This document shows positions 25,521 through 34,338 of a DNA stretch of 64,000 nucleotides, one piece after another (positions within the stretch are counted from its first letter, which is position 1; each line of letters begins with the position of its first letter). This DNA comes from Iamia sp. SCSIO 61187. Lineage in GTDB: Bacteria > Actinomycetota > Acidimicrobiia > Acidimicrobiales > Iamiaceae. The translations under genes were made by a program, and so were the position numbers. The stretch spans positions 62,001-126,000 of the forward strand of contig NZ_CP050948.1 in NCBI RefSeq assembly GCF_019443745.1. The letters are read 5' to 3'. The notes under the pieces were generated by a model. The model did not search any database and was not told where the DNA came from. It was given only the letters and a program-made list of their open reading frames with translations.

Positions 25521-27317
25521 TCAGCGGCGGTAGAGCTCCTCGATCTCGGCGGCGAAGGTGGCGTGGATGCCCCGGCGCTTGAGCTTGGACGTCGGGGTCA
25601 GGAGCTCGGAGTCGGCCATCCACTCGGCGCCCAGCACCTTGACCTTCTTGACCCGCTCGGCGTTGTTGAACGGGGCCATGACCTGCTGCAGGCCCTCGTC
25701 GATGGCGGCCTTCACGTCGGGGTGCTCGGCCAGCTCGTCCATGGAGAGGCCCTCGAGGCCGCGCTGCTTGGCCCACACCGGTGCCTCGTCGGGGTCGAGG
25801 ACCACGAGGGCCGAGACGAACGGCCGCTGGTCGCCGATGGCGCAGGCCTGGCCCACCAGCGGGATGGACTTGAGGGCGGCCTCCAGGTTGGCGGGGCTGA
25901 TGTTCTTGCCCCCGGCGGTGATGATCAGCTCCTTCTTGCGATCGACGATCTTGAAGTAGCCGTCGTCGTCGAGCTCGCCGATGTCACCGGAGTGCAGCCA
26001 GCCGTCGGCGTCGAGGGTCTCGGCCGTCTTCTCGGGGTCGTTCAGGTAGCCCTGGAACACCAGCCCGCCGCGGCAGACGATCTCGCCGTCGTCGCCCAGC
26101 GCCACCTCCAAGCCCGGCACGGCGGGACCCACCGACCCGGGCCGCACCCGGTAGGGCGCCCAGCACATCGGCCCCGAGTTCTCGCTCATGCCGTAGATCT
26201 CCGACATGGGGACGCCGATGGCCCGGTACCAGGCCAGCAGGTCGGCGGGGATCGGAGCGGCGCCGCTGATGGCCAGCTCCAGGGCGTCGAAGCCGAGCAG
26301 CTGGCGGATGCCCTGGAAGGCGACCTGGTCGAGGAAGTCCCACGTGGCCCGGTCCTCGTCGGTGGCGGTGCCCCACGCCATGCGCTCGGCGATGGGCTTG
26401 GCCGCCTCGACCGCCTCGGCGAACTGCCGGCCCTTCTCGGCGTCGGCCGACAGGGCGGCGGTCACCCGGGCGTTGATCTTCTCCCACACCCGGGGCACCC
26501 CGAACATGAGCTGGGGCCGGACCTCCCGGGCGTAGTCGCCGATGAGGGCGGGGTCGGGGCAGCAGGAGATCTCGTAGCCCAGCATCATCATCGAGTAGTG
26601 GCTCGTCACCCGCTCGGCGATGTGCGCCATGGGCAGGTACGACACGAGCCGCCAGCCGGTGCTGTCGTCGGCCTCGATGGCGATCCGCAGGCTCTCGCCC
26701 GCCCACACCACGTTGCCGTGGGTGAGCATCACGCCCTTGGGCGGCCCGGTGGTGCCCGACGTGTAGATGATCGTCACCAGGTCGTCGGGGGTGCCGACGG
26801 CGACGGCCTCGTCGAGGTCGACGGGGTCGTGGGCGACGAGGTCGGCGAAGCCGATGGTGGCGTCGGTGCCCTCCGGGCGGACGGCGGCGAGCGTGGCCAG
26901 GTGCGGGAGCTGGTCGCGGACGGGGGCGAACCGGTCGGCGAAGCTGGCGTCCTCGACGATGGCGAGCTTCGCCTCGCAGTGGCCGACCAGGTAGGCGATC
27001 TGGTCCGGGGACGACGAGTTGTAGATCGAGATCGGTGTGGCCCCGACGAGGAGGGCGGCGAGGTCGAGGACGTGGAACTCCGGGCAGTTCCGCATCATGA
27101 GCACGACCCGGTCGCCGCGGCCGATGCCGGCGGCGGTGAGCCCGGCGGCGGCCCGGCAGGCCAGGTCGGCGACCTCGGCGAAGGTCCACTCCCGCCACTC
27201 CTCGCCCTCCTTCCACCGGACGGCGCACCGGTCGGGGATGCGGGCGACGGTGTCGCGGAAGTAGGTCGGGGCGGTCTTGCCGGCGACCGCGGCGTCGACG
27301 TCGGTGCTGGTGGTCAT
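25521..27317 (-). CDS. AMP-dependent long-chain acyl-CoA synthetase (FadD15-like)
   Basis: 598 residues. Motifs: IIYTSGTTGPPKGVMLTHGN (ATP/AMP loop), SYLPMAHIAER, EIYGMSENSG and GWLHSGDIGELDDDGYFKIVDRKK with the hinge Asp, then TAGGKNISPANLE. The SYLPMAHIAER and KIVDRKKELIITAGGKN set is typical of long-chain acyl-CoA ligases. It makes acyl-CoA from fatty acid, ATP and CoA. It is divergent from the thiolase, with a likely TetR operator between. Confidence 0.88.
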   Translation of the reverse strand: MTTSTDVDAAVAGKTAPTYFRDTVARIPDRCAVRWKEGEEWREWTFAEVADLACRAAAGLTAAGIGRGDRVVLMMRNCPEFHVLDLAALLVGATPISIYNSSSPDQIAYLVGHCEAKLAIVEDASFADRFAPVRDQLPHLATLAAVRPEGTDATIGFADLVAHDPVDLDEAVAVGTPDDLVTIIYTSGTTGPPKGVMLTHGNVVWAGESLRIAIEADDSTGWRLVSYLPMAHIAERVTSHYSMMMLGYEISCCPDPALIGDYAREVRPQLMFGVPRVWEKINARVTAALSADAEKGRQFAEAVEAAKPIAERMAWGTATDEDRATWDFLDQVAFQGIRQLLGFDALELAISGAAPIPADLLAWYRAIGVPMSEIYGMSENSGPMCWAPYRVRPGSVGPAVPGLEVALGDDGEIVCRGGLVFQGYLNDPEKTAETLDADGWLHSGDIGELDDDGYFKIVDRKKELIITAGGKNISPANLEAALKSIPLVGQACAIGDQRPFVSALVVLDPDEAPVWAKQRGLEGLSMDELAEHPDVKAAIDEGLQQVMAPFNNAERVKKVKVLGAEWMADSELLTPTSKLKRRGIHATFAAEIEELYRR

Positions 27318-27435
27318 GTCAGTGGGGCTCCCCCGTGTGACGGACGCCAACCCTCGCACAGTTGCGGCAGGTGCTGCCGGCCGGACGTGCCCTCCGCCAC
27401 CAGGTTGCGGCTCCCCCGGGCCGCGGAGCACACTT

Positions 27436-27447
27436 GACCGAGCGGTC
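27436..27447. promoter_or_regulatory. Palindrome GACCG-AG-CGGTC, candidate TetR operator
   Basis: Perfect 5-bp arms around AG within TTGACCGAGCGGTCTAG, in the divergent region between acyl-CoA ligase and thiolase. GACCG-N2-CGGTC sites are common for TetR regulators of fatty-acid genes in actinobacteria. No regulator gene is adjacent. Confidence 0.45.
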
Positions 27448-27485
27448 TAGTCCCGCTCCTGCCCACCGAATCCCGAGGTCCCACC

Positions 27486-28697
27486 ATGCCCACCGCAGTG
27501 ATCGTCGACGCCGTCCGGACCCCGGGCGGCAAGCGCAACGGCAAGCTCTCGGGCTGGCACCCGGCCGACCTGCTCGCCGAGGTCCTCAAGGCCGTCGCCG
27601 ACCGCAACAGCCTCGACCCCGCCCTCGTCGACGACGTGATCACCGGCTGCGTCATGCAGGCCGGCAACCAGGCCCTCAACATCGGCCGCAACGCCGTCCT
27701 CGCCGCCGGGTGGCCCGAGTCGGTCCCGGCCACCACCGTCGACCGCCAGTGCGGCTCGTCGCAGCAGTCGATGCACTTCGCCGCCCAGGGCGTCATCGCC
27801 GGCGCCTACGACATCGCCGTCGCCGCCGGCGTCGAGGTCATGTCCACCACCCCCATGGGCGCCTCGGTCACCCCCGGGAGCTTCCCCTTCGGCCCCAAGG
27901 CCATGGCCCGCTACGCCGAGTCCGAGTACTTCGGCTACAAGGGCCTCATCCCCCAGGGCGTGTCGGCCGAGGTCATCGCCGACAAGTGGGGCCTCACCCG
28001 CGAGGACCTCGACGCCTTCGGCCTGCGCAGCCAGCAGAACGCCGCCCGCGCCCGCGACGAGGGCCGCTTCGACAACGAGCTCATCACCGTCAAGGCCATG
28101 CCCCGCGACAAGGAGACCGGCGAGCTCATCGAGACCGACGAGATCGTCACCGCCGACGAGGGCATCCGCGACTCCTCGATGGAGAGCCTCGGCAAGCTGA
28201 AGCCCGCCTTCGTCCCCGAGGAGAACGGCGGCAAGGTCACCGCCGCCAACAGCTCGCAGATCACCGACGGCGCCTCCGCCGTGCTGATCATGAGCGAGGA
28301 GAAGGCCAAGGAGCTCGGCCTCACCCCCCGCGCCCGGTTCCACACCTTCGCCCTCGCCGGCGTCGATCCCGTCACCATGCTGACCGGCCCCATCCCCTCG
28401 ACGGCCAAGGCCCTCGAGAAGAGCGGCCTGTCGATCGACGACATCGACCTGTTCGAGGTCAACGAGGCCTTCGCCTCGGTCGTGCTCGCCTGGCAGAAGG
28501 AGCACAACCCCGACCCCGAGAAGGTCAACGTCAACGGTGGCGCCATCGCCCTGGGCCACCCGCTCGGGGCCTCGGGCGCCAAGCTGATGGCCACCATGCT
28601 CAACGAGCTCGAGCGCACCGGCGGCCGCTACGGCCTCCAGACGATGTGCGAGGGCGGCGGGCTCGCCAACGCCACCATCATCGAGCGCCTCGGCTAG
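27486..28697 (+). CDS. Acetyl-CoA acetyltransferase / thiolase
   Basis: 403 residues. Nucleophile C89 in DRQCGSSQQS, NEAFA, GGAIALGHPLGASGAK (catalytic His) and the second Cys in MCEGGG complete the thiolase set. The Q-C-G-S-S-Q-Q pattern and length are close to the FadA5/steroid and fatty-acid beta-oxidation thiolases. It cleaves 3-oxoacyl-CoA to acetyl-CoA. It is divergent from the acyl-CoA ligase and SDR, forming a small beta-oxidation locus. Confidence 0.88.
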   Translation: MPTAVIVDAVRTPGGKRNGKLSGWHPADLLAEVLKAVADRNSLDPALVDDVITGCVMQAGNQALNIGRNAVLAAGWPESVPATTVDRQCGSSQQSMHFAAQGVIAGAYDIAVAAGVEVMSTTPMGASVTPGSFPFGPKAMARYAESEYFGYKGLIPQGVSAEVIADKWGLTREDLDAFGLRSQQNAARARDEGRFDNELITVKAMPRDKETGELIETDEIVTADEGIRDSSMESLGKLKPAFVPEENGGKVTAANSSQITDGASAVLIMSEEKAKELGLTPRARFHTFALAGVDPVTMLTGPIPSTAKALEKSGLSIDDIDLFEVNEAFASVVLAWQKEHNPDPEKVNVNGGAIALGHPLGASGAKLMATMLNELERTGGRYGLQTMCEGGGLANATIIERLG

Positions 28698-29051
28698 TCG
28701 CGGTAGGTGGTTGGTGCCGGACCGGGGTGGCCTCGTGGCCGCTCCGGTTCGGTGCTCGCCATGGCTCCGGGCGTGGTCGGCTCGCTGCGCTCGCGTCCGG
28801 ATCGCCCTCCGCTGCTGCGCTCCGCTTCCGGTGCGGCCACGAGGCCTTCTCTGACCTCACCGTGGTGCCGTGCCTCGGGGGGGGGTGATGGGGTGACGTT
28901 GGCGTCGTGAGGTGCGTGTGCGTGGGGGGTGCTGCTGTGATCTCGTCGCCGGTCGCCCTGGTCGCGCGTCGGGCACGGATGGTGCCAGGCACCATCCGTG
29001 GCCCGCGTCGACCGGGGGGGTTGGCGGGTGGGCTCGTAGGCTTGGGGGCGT
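28698..29051. other. Intergenic region with two inverted-repeat structures
   Basis: No credible gene. It holds a perfect 14-bp inverted repeat (GGCCTCGTGGCCGC at 28729-28742 with its complement at 28833-28846), a run of nine G at about 28877, and the 27-bp palindrome at 28974. The first repeat is placed as the thiolase terminator. Confidence 0.6.
28974..29000. repeat. 27-bp perfect palindrome, GTGCCWGGCAC family
   Basis: Arms CACGGATGGTGCC and complement around A 28987. Same arms as the copy at 18470, about 10.5 kb away. It lies upstream of the small membrane protein gene at 29052, so here it is not simply at the end of a neighbouring gene. Confidence 0.8.
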
Positions 29052-29312
29052 ATGTGGGACGTCGTCCGGATCGTGATCGCGCTCGTCGTGGCGCTGCTGA
29101 TCGTGCGGATGGGGATCGCCCTGCTCTCGGGCATGACCCGGCCCGTGCCGGAGCCGCCGCCGCCGGGCGAGCTGCGGAAGGTGAAGCTGCTCTACCGCTG
29201 CTCGACGTGCGGGACCGAGGTGCGGATGACCTCGGCGGTGCACACCGAGCCGGAGGCCCCCCGCCACTGCATGGACGAGATGGACCTGATGACCCCGGTC
29301 GAGGACCTCTGA
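29052..29312 (+). CDS. Small membrane-anchored protein with a zinc-ribbon-like CxxC motif
   Basis: 86 residues. One N-terminal membrane segment (VVRIVIALVVALLIVRMGIAL), a Pro-rich spacer and a cytoplasmic part with YRCSTCGTEVRM and a third cysteine in PRHCMDEM. It looks like half of a zinc ribbon. Similar small proteins accompany division genes in related actinobacteria, but I cannot name it. Confidence 0.6.
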   Translation: MWDVVRIVIALVVALLIVRMGIALLSGMTRPVPEPPPPGELRKVKLLYRCSTCGTEVRMTSAVHTEPEAPRHCMDEMDLMTPVEDL

Positions 29313-29329
29313 CCGATCACCCGGACCCC

Positions 29330-29359
29330 GGTTGTCCCCAGGTGTGGACAACCCTGGGG
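29330..29359. terminator. Two overlapping, mutually exclusive hairpins between convergent genes
   Basis: GGTTGTCC (29330) pairs with GGACAACC (29346-29353); alternatively CCCCAGG (29336) pairs with CCTGGGG (29353-29359). Only one can form. It is positioned after the 86-aa gene and before the crgA stop. Confidence 0.5.
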
Positions 29360-29470
29360 AGGGTCACACCGTTGTAACTCTCACGTTACTTTCGTCACAC
29401 CGAGTGGACGCCGTCCCGCCACCGTCACGGAGCGTGGGTCGCCCCTGGTCGCAGCGCCCGACGGCGCCGG

Positions 29471-30265
29471 TCAGCGGTACTGCGTGGCCGTCAGGATGCC
29501 GCCCAGGATGAGCATCAGCCCGAGCCCCAGCGTCAGCGGCCGCCCGTTCCAGAGGACGTAGGTGAGCAGGATGACCACGCCGCCCAGGCCCAGCAGCACG
29601 AACATCAGCGCCGGCACCCAGGCCGGGCTCTCGAGCTGGGTGCGGGGGATGGGGGCGGTGTAGCGGGTCGACTCGGCCGCGGCGGCCGCCTTCTTGGGGT
29701 TGCCGCTGCGCGCCGCCGAGGAGCGGGCCGCCTTCGGGTCGACGGCGCCGCCGGTGCGCTTCGAGGGGCGGGCGACCTTCTTCGCCGTGGCCTCCCGCTC
29801 TCGGCGGGCCTTGGCCCCGGTCGGGTCGTCGGCGGTGGCCGTCCCGGTGGCGGCCGCGGCCCGCGCCGCGCGCCGGGCCTTGGCGCCGGTGGGGTCGTCG
29901 GCCGAGACCGCCGTCGTGGCCGTCCGGGCCGACTCGGCCCCCTTGGCCCCCTTGGCCCCCTTGGCCAGGTTCGGTCGGGCGGCGTCGGCCGCGTCGTCGT
30001 CGGCCTCGCCCGTGGCGGCGGCGTCCATGCGGGCCTTGGTCGCGGCTCGGCGGGCGGCCACGTCGGCGCGGGGGTCGGGGCGGCGCCGGCCGGGCGTGCG
30101 CTTGGTGGTGGTCACCGCCGCCGACCGGTCGGTGTCGGTGGCGTCATCGGTGGTGGTGGGCGCGTCGCCGGGGGCGTCGTCGGTCGCCTCGTCCGCGGCA
30201 GCGTCGGCGGCCTCGACGTCGGCACCCTCGTCGGCGCTGGCGTCGTCGTCTGTCGGATCGGCCAT
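29471..30265 (-). CDS. crgA: CrgA-like cell division protein with a long Ala/Asp/Thr-rich N-terminal extension
   Basis: 264 residues. The last 75 match CrgA: RYTAPIPRTQLESPAWVPALM, a first membrane segment (VLLGLGGVVILLTYVLWN) and a second (GLGLMLILGGILTATQYR). CrgA helps recruit FtsI/FtsZ partners to the septum. Usual CrgA is under 100 residues; here about 190 acidic, Ala/Thr/Lys-rich residues precede it, including two DDPTGAKARR repeats, and are probably disordered. Start ATG 30265. It is the outermost gene of the division cluster, divergent from pabA/trpG. Confidence 0.8.
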   Translation of the reverse strand: MADPTDDDASADEGADVEAADAAADEATDDAPGDAPTTTDDATDTDRSAAVTTTKRTPGRRRPDPRADVAARRAATKARMDAAATGEADDDAADAARPNLAKGAKGAKGAESARTATTAVSADDPTGAKARRAARAAAATGTATADDPTGAKARREREATAKKVARPSKRTGGAVDPKAARSSAARSGNPKKAAAAAESTRYTAPIPRTQLESPAWVPALMFVLLGLGGVVILLTYVLWNGRPLTLGLGLMLILGGILTATQYR

Positions 30266-30361
30266 GGCGGTCGAGACTAGGCGCGCACCGCCCGGCGGCC
30301 CCAGCAGCCGTCCCCGATCTCGTGGGTCCGACGACCGGTCCCCCGGTAGCCTCCGGGGCCC

Positions 30362-30973
30362 ATGGCGCCCGCACCCGGACCACACGTCCTCGTCGTCGAC
30401 AACTACGACAGCTTCGTCTACAACCTCGTCCAGTACCTGGGGGAGCTGGGGGCCGAGCCCGAGGTCGTCCGCAACGACGAGATCACCGTCGACGAGGCCC
30501 TCGCCCGGCGGCCCGACGCCGTCCTCGTGTCGCCCGGGCCGGGCACGCCGGCCGATGCCGGCATCTCCAACGACGTCATCCGGGCCTTCACCGCCCAGCG
30601 CACCCCCGTCCTCGGCGTGTGCCTCGGGCTGCAGTGCATCGGCGAGGTCTTCGGCGGCACCGTCGTGCGCGCCCCCCAGGTGATGCACGGCAAGACGTCG
30701 CTGGTCCGCCACGAGGGCGCGGGCGTCTTCGCCGGGCTGCCCCAGCCGCTCGAGGCCACCCGCTACCACTCGCTGGTCGTCGACCGGGCCACCGTGCCCG
30801 CCACCCTCGAGATCACCGCCGAGACCGACGACGGCCTGGTGATGGGGCTCCGCCACCGCGACGCCCCCACCGAGGGGGTGCAGTTCCACCCCGAGTCGAT
30901 CCTGACCGTCGCCGGCCACGACCTCCTGCGCACCTTCCTCGCCGCGGCCACGCCCGCCCCCGCCGCCGGCTGA
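30362..30973 (+). CDS. Glutamine amidotransferase, anthranilate / aminodeoxychorismate synthase component II
   Basis: 203 residues. Class I amidotransferase: [15 protein letters not shown], the nucleophile in [17 protein letters not shown] and the H/E pair in VQFHPESIL. It supplies ammonia to TrpE or PabB for tryptophan or folate synthesis. The usual CLGHQ is CLGLQ here. Its place beside pknB and crgA is the conserved actinobacterial position, convergent with pknB and 15 bp from its stop. TrpG and PabA roles cannot be separated by sequence alone. Confidence 0.88.
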   Translation: MAPAPGPHVLVVDNYDSFVYNLVQYLGELGAEPEVVRNDEITVDEALARRPDAVLVSPGPGTPADAGISNDVIRAFTAQRTPVLGVCLGLQCIGEVFGGTVVRAPQVMHGKTSLVRHEGAGVFAGLPQPLEATRYHSLVVDRATVPATLEITAETDDGLVMGLRHRDAPTEGVQFHPESILTVAGHDLLRTFLAAATPAPAAG

Positions 30974-30988
30974 CCGCCGAAGCGGGCC

Positions 30989-32749
30989 TCAGGGCCCGGG
31001 AAGCGTGGTCGTGGTGGTGGTCGTCGTCGTGGTGGTCGTGCTGGTGGTGGTCGGCGTCTCGGGCGGGGGCTCGGTCGTCTCGGGCGGGGGCTCGGTCGTC
31101 TCGGGCGGGGGCTCGGTGGTGGTGGGCGGCGGGGCCGTGGTCGGCGGCGGCGGCTCGGTCGTCGTGGTCGGGGGGACGCCGGTGGACACCGTCAGGGTGA
31201 TGTTCGAGTCGACGGCGACCGTGCTCCCGCCCGTCGGGCTCTGGGCCAGGACCTCGTTGAGGGGCGCCTCGTCGGCGCGGGTGCGCTGGGTGATCCGGGC
31301 CTGGTCGAAGCCGGCTTCGACCAGCACCATCACCGCCTCGTCGAAGGACAGCCCCACCACGGGGGGCACCGCCGCCTGGGCGGCGTCGGGGGGGCCGCTC
31401 GACACCACCAGGCTCACGGTGGTGCCGGCCTCGGCTTCCTCCCCCCCGGCCGGGTCCTGGCTGATGACCGATCCCTCGGGCACCGACTCGTCGGGCTGGC
31501 GCTGGGGGACCATGCCCACCTCGAACCCGGCGTCGGTCAGCGCCTCCTGGGCGTCGGCGAGCGGCTGCCCGGTGACGTCGGGGACCTCGGCCGTGTTCTC
31601 CTCGCCGATGCCGAGGGTCTCGGCGAACAGCCACAGCAGACCGGCGAGCACGCCGAGCAGCAGGAGCAGGAGCAGGACGAACCACCCGGTGCGCGACCGG
31701 CGGGCCTGCTCGGGGGCGGGACCGGTGGGCTCGGGCGGTCGGGTGGGGCCGACGACGGTGCCGGTCCCCGTGCCGGTGGTGGCGGCGGGTGCCGGCGTGG
31801 GGACGCCGACCACCGTGGCCCCGTCGACGGGGTCGGGTCCGCCGGCGGCGACGACCGCCCCGGCCGCGACGGCACCCGCGGCGGCGCCGACCGCCGGGGC
31901 CCGGACCTTCTGGCCCTCGGTGAAGCGCCGGAGGTCGGCGCGGAGGGCGTCGGCGTCGGGGTAGCGGTCGTCGGGCGCCTTGGCCAGGAGGCGCATGGTG
32001 ATGGCGTCGTAGCCGGCGGGGACGTCGGGGTGCTGCTCGCGCAGCGGGGGCGGGGGCTCCTGGACGTGCTTGTAGGCGACGGCGATCGGGCTGTCGGCCA
32101 CGAAGGGCGGCTTCCCGTGGGCCATCTCGTACATGACGATGCCCAGCGAGTAGAGGTCGCTGCGCTGGTCGACGTTGTGGCCCTGGGCCTGCTCGGGGCT
32201 GAAGTAGGTGGCGGTCCCCATGACCGAGCCGGTCTGGGTCAGGTTGTCCTCGGCCGAGGCGTGCATGGCCCGGGCGATGCCGAAGTCGGCGACCTTCACG
32301 TGGCCGCCGTTGGTGATCATGATGTTGCCGGGCTTGATGTCGCGGTGGACGACGCCGTTGCGGTGGGCGAACCCGAGGGCGGCGGCCACGTCGGCGGCGA
32401 TGCCGGCGGCCGTCTTGGCCGGCGGCGTGCCCTGGGTGCGGAGGATCTCCGACAGGCTGCGGCCGTCGATGAACTCCATGACGATGTAGTAGGTCCCACC
32501 CTCCTGGCCCCAGTCGTACACGCCGACGATGTTGGGGTGGTTGAGGTTGGCCGCGGCCTGGGCCTCCCGGCGGAACCGGGCGACGAAGGCGGGGTCGCTG
32601 GCGAACTCGGGGAACAGGACCTTGACCGCGACCGGCCGGGCCAGGAGGAGGTCCTTGGCCAGGAAGACGTCGGCCATCCCGCCCCGGGCGACCCGGCGCT
32701 GGACCTCGTAGCGGCCGTTGTAGGTGGGGCGGTCGTCGTCAGCGCTCAT
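30989..32749 (-). CDS. pknB: PknB-type serine/threonine kinase with two PASTA domains
   Basis: 586 residues. The kinase domain (about 12-275) has the P-loop RRVARGGMADVF, VAVKVLF lysine, VVHRDIKPGN, VADFG and TATYFSPEQAQG. An Ala-rich juxtamembrane stretch leads to one membrane helix (WFVLLLLLLLGVLAGLLWLF). Outside are two PASTA domains (EVPDVTGQPL..., VPPVVGLSF...) and a Thr/Pro tail with three EPPPETT repeats and a run of Thr. It senses peptidoglycan fragments and phosphorylates division and wall proteins. Many relatives have three or four PASTA units and a second kinase, PknA; neither is seen here. Confidence 0.93.
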   Translation of the reverse strand: MSADDDRPTYNGRYEVQRRVARGGMADVFLAKDLLLARPVAVKVLFPEFASDPAFVARFRREAQAAANLNHPNIVGVYDWGQEGGTYYIVMEFIDGRSLSEILRTQGTPPAKTAAGIAADVAAALGFAHRNGVVHRDIKPGNIMITNGGHVKVADFGIARAMHASAEDNLTQTGSVMGTATYFSPEQAQGHNVDQRSDLYSLGIVMYEMAHGKPPFVADSPIAVAYKHVQEPPPPLREQHPDVPAGYDAITMRLLAKAPDDRYPDADALRADLRRFTEGQKVRAPAVGAAAGAVAAGAVVAAGGPDPVDGATVVGVPTPAPAATTGTGTGTVVGPTRPPEPTGPAPEQARRSRTGWFVLLLLLLLGVLAGLLWLFAETLGIGEENTAEVPDVTGQPLADAQEALTDAGFEVGMVPQRQPDESVPEGSVISQDPAGGEEAEAGTTVSLVVSSGPPDAAQAAVPPVVGLSFDEAVMVLVEAGFDQARITQRTRADEAPLNEVLAQSPTGGSTVAVDSNITLTVSTGVPPTTTTEPPPPTTAPPPTTTEPPPETTEPPPETTEPPPETPTTTSTTTTTTTTTTTTLPGP

Positions 32750-32776
32750 GCGATCGATCCACAGTACGAGCCATCA

Positions 32777-32805
32777 GGACGCGACGTGCCAGGCACGTCG
32801 CGTCC
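32777..32805. repeat. 29-bp perfect palindrome, GTGCCWGGCAC family, copy 2
   Basis: Identical over 29 bp to 1265-1293 (arms GGACGCGACGTGCC, centre A 32791). It lies between pknB (start 32749) and the pbpA stop (32838), so it would form a hairpin inside an otherwise continuous operon. Confidence 0.85.
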
Positions 32806-32837
32806 AGTGCGGTGGGCGGTCGAGGGCGGAGTGGCGG

Positions 32838-34316
32838 TCATCGGTCGCCCCGCTCCTGGAGGACGGCCTCCATGACGGCCCGGGCGATGGGGGCCGCCAC
32901 GGTGCCGCCGGTCTGCTCGCTGGCGCCGTCCTGGCCCTCGACGATGACCGCCACCGCGACCTCGGACTCGCCGCCCGGGGGGCCGGCGAAGCCGATGATC
33001 CAGGCGTGCGACCGGGGGGGATCGGTGCCCAGCTGGGCGGTGCCGGTCTTGCCGCCGACCTCCATGCCGGGGATGAGCAGCCCGCTGGCGGTGCCCTGCT
33101 CGGCGGTGGCGATCATCCCGCGGCGCACGATCTCGGCGGCCTCGGCCGAGGCGGCCCGGCGCCACTCGGTCTCCTCGTAGGCCCGGACCTCCTCGCCGTC
33201 CTGGTCGGTGATGCGGGCCATCACGTGGGGCGTCATGACCGCCCCCCGGTTGGCCAGACCGGCGGCGACCAGCGCCATCTGGAGGGGGCTGGCCTGCACG
33301 TCGCCCTGGCCGATGGCGGCCCGGGCGAGGGGGCCGTTGCCCTGGTCGGTGGGGAAGGTCTCGGGGATCACCGACACCGCCGGGTTCGGCATGTCGATGG
33401 GGATCTCCGAGTTGAAGCCGAAGCCCTCGGCCGCCCCGGCCAGGTTGGCCGACCCCAGGTCGACGCCCATCTGGGCGAAGGCGGTGTTGCACGACTCCTG
33501 GAGGATCGGGAACAGGCTGCCGCCGCAGGTCGCGCCGCCGAAGTTTCCCAGGTCGTTGTCGGTGAAGTCGATGTCGAAGGTCTGCTGCTGCGGGTACACC
33601 GGCTCGGTCTCGGAGACCACGTTGCGCTCGACGGCTCCGGTGGCGGTGACGACCTTGAACGTCGAGCCCGGGAAGAAGATCTCCTGGTAGGCCCGGAAGA
33701 GGAGCGGGTTCTCCGGGTCGGCGTCGAGGAAGCGCTTGATGTCGGTGGAGGTCCGGTCGTTGGTCGACAGCGGGCCCGGGTCGAAGGACGGGAAGCTGAC
33801 CATGGCGTCGATCGCCCCGGTGCGGGGGTCGAGGGCCACGACCGACCCCTCCCGCCCACCGAGCTGCTCGGTGGCGATCCGCTGGACGGCCGCCGACAAG
33901 GTGAGCTCGACGTTGCCGAAGCGCTCCCGCTCGTCGAACAGGTCCGACAGGCGCTGGAGGTCCAGCTCCGGGTTCGAGCCCGACAGGTCCTCGTCGTAGC
34001 TGGCCTCGACCCCGGTGAGGCCCAGGTTGAAGCTGTAGTAGCCGGTGACCGGCCCGAACAGCTCCCCCTCGGGGTAGAGGCGGCGGAAGGCGAAGCCCTC
34101 GCCCTGGGCCTCGGAGGTGGCGAGCACGACTCCGTCGGCGCTCAGGATGTCGCCCCGCGGCTGGTTGAACTGGCGCTGCTCCTGGCGGCTGTTGCCGGGG
34201 CGGTCGTTGATCGAGTCGGCCGCCCAGAACTGGATGTAGTTCAGCTGGGCGAAGAGGATCCCGAAGCACACGGCCAGGGCGATGCCCAGCTTCTTGATCT
34301 GGCGGTCCATCGTCAT
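32838..34316 (-). CDS. pbpA: Penicillin-binding protein, PbpA-type transpeptidase
   Basis: 492 residues, with an N-terminal membrane anchor (LGIALAVCFGILFAQLNYIQF). Transpeptidase motifs: S218-x2-K221 in PGSTFK, S-C-N in LQESCNTAF, and KTGTAQ. ATG 34310 (MDRQIKK) is as likely as 34316. It cross-links peptidoglycan together with the adjacent RodA-type polymerase. Confidence 0.9.
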   Translation of the reverse strand: MTMDRQIKKLGIALAVCFGILFAQLNYIQFWAADSINDRPGNSRQEQRQFNQPRGDILSADGVVLATSEAQGEGFAFRRLYPEGELFGPVTGYYSFNLGLTGVEASYDEDLSGSNPELDLQRLSDLFDERERFGNVELTLSAAVQRIATEQLGGREGSVVALDPRTGAIDAMVSFPSFDPGPLSTNDRTSTDIKRFLDADPENPLLFRAYQEIFFPGSTFKVVTATGAVERNVVSETEPVYPQQQTFDIDFTDNDLGNFGGATCGGSLFPILQESCNTAFAQMGVDLGSANLAGAAEGFGFNSEIPIDMPNPAVSVIPETFPTDQGNGPLARAAIGQGDVQASPLQMALVAAGLANRGAVMTPHVMARITDQDGEEVRAYEETEWRRAASAEAAEIVRRGMIATAEQGTASGLLIPGMEVGGKTGTAQLGTDPPRSHAWIIGFAGPPGGESEVAVAVIVEGQDGASEQTGGTVAAPIARAVMEAVLQERGDR

Positions 34317-34338
34317 CGCCGTCGCCTCCCGGCCCGCG

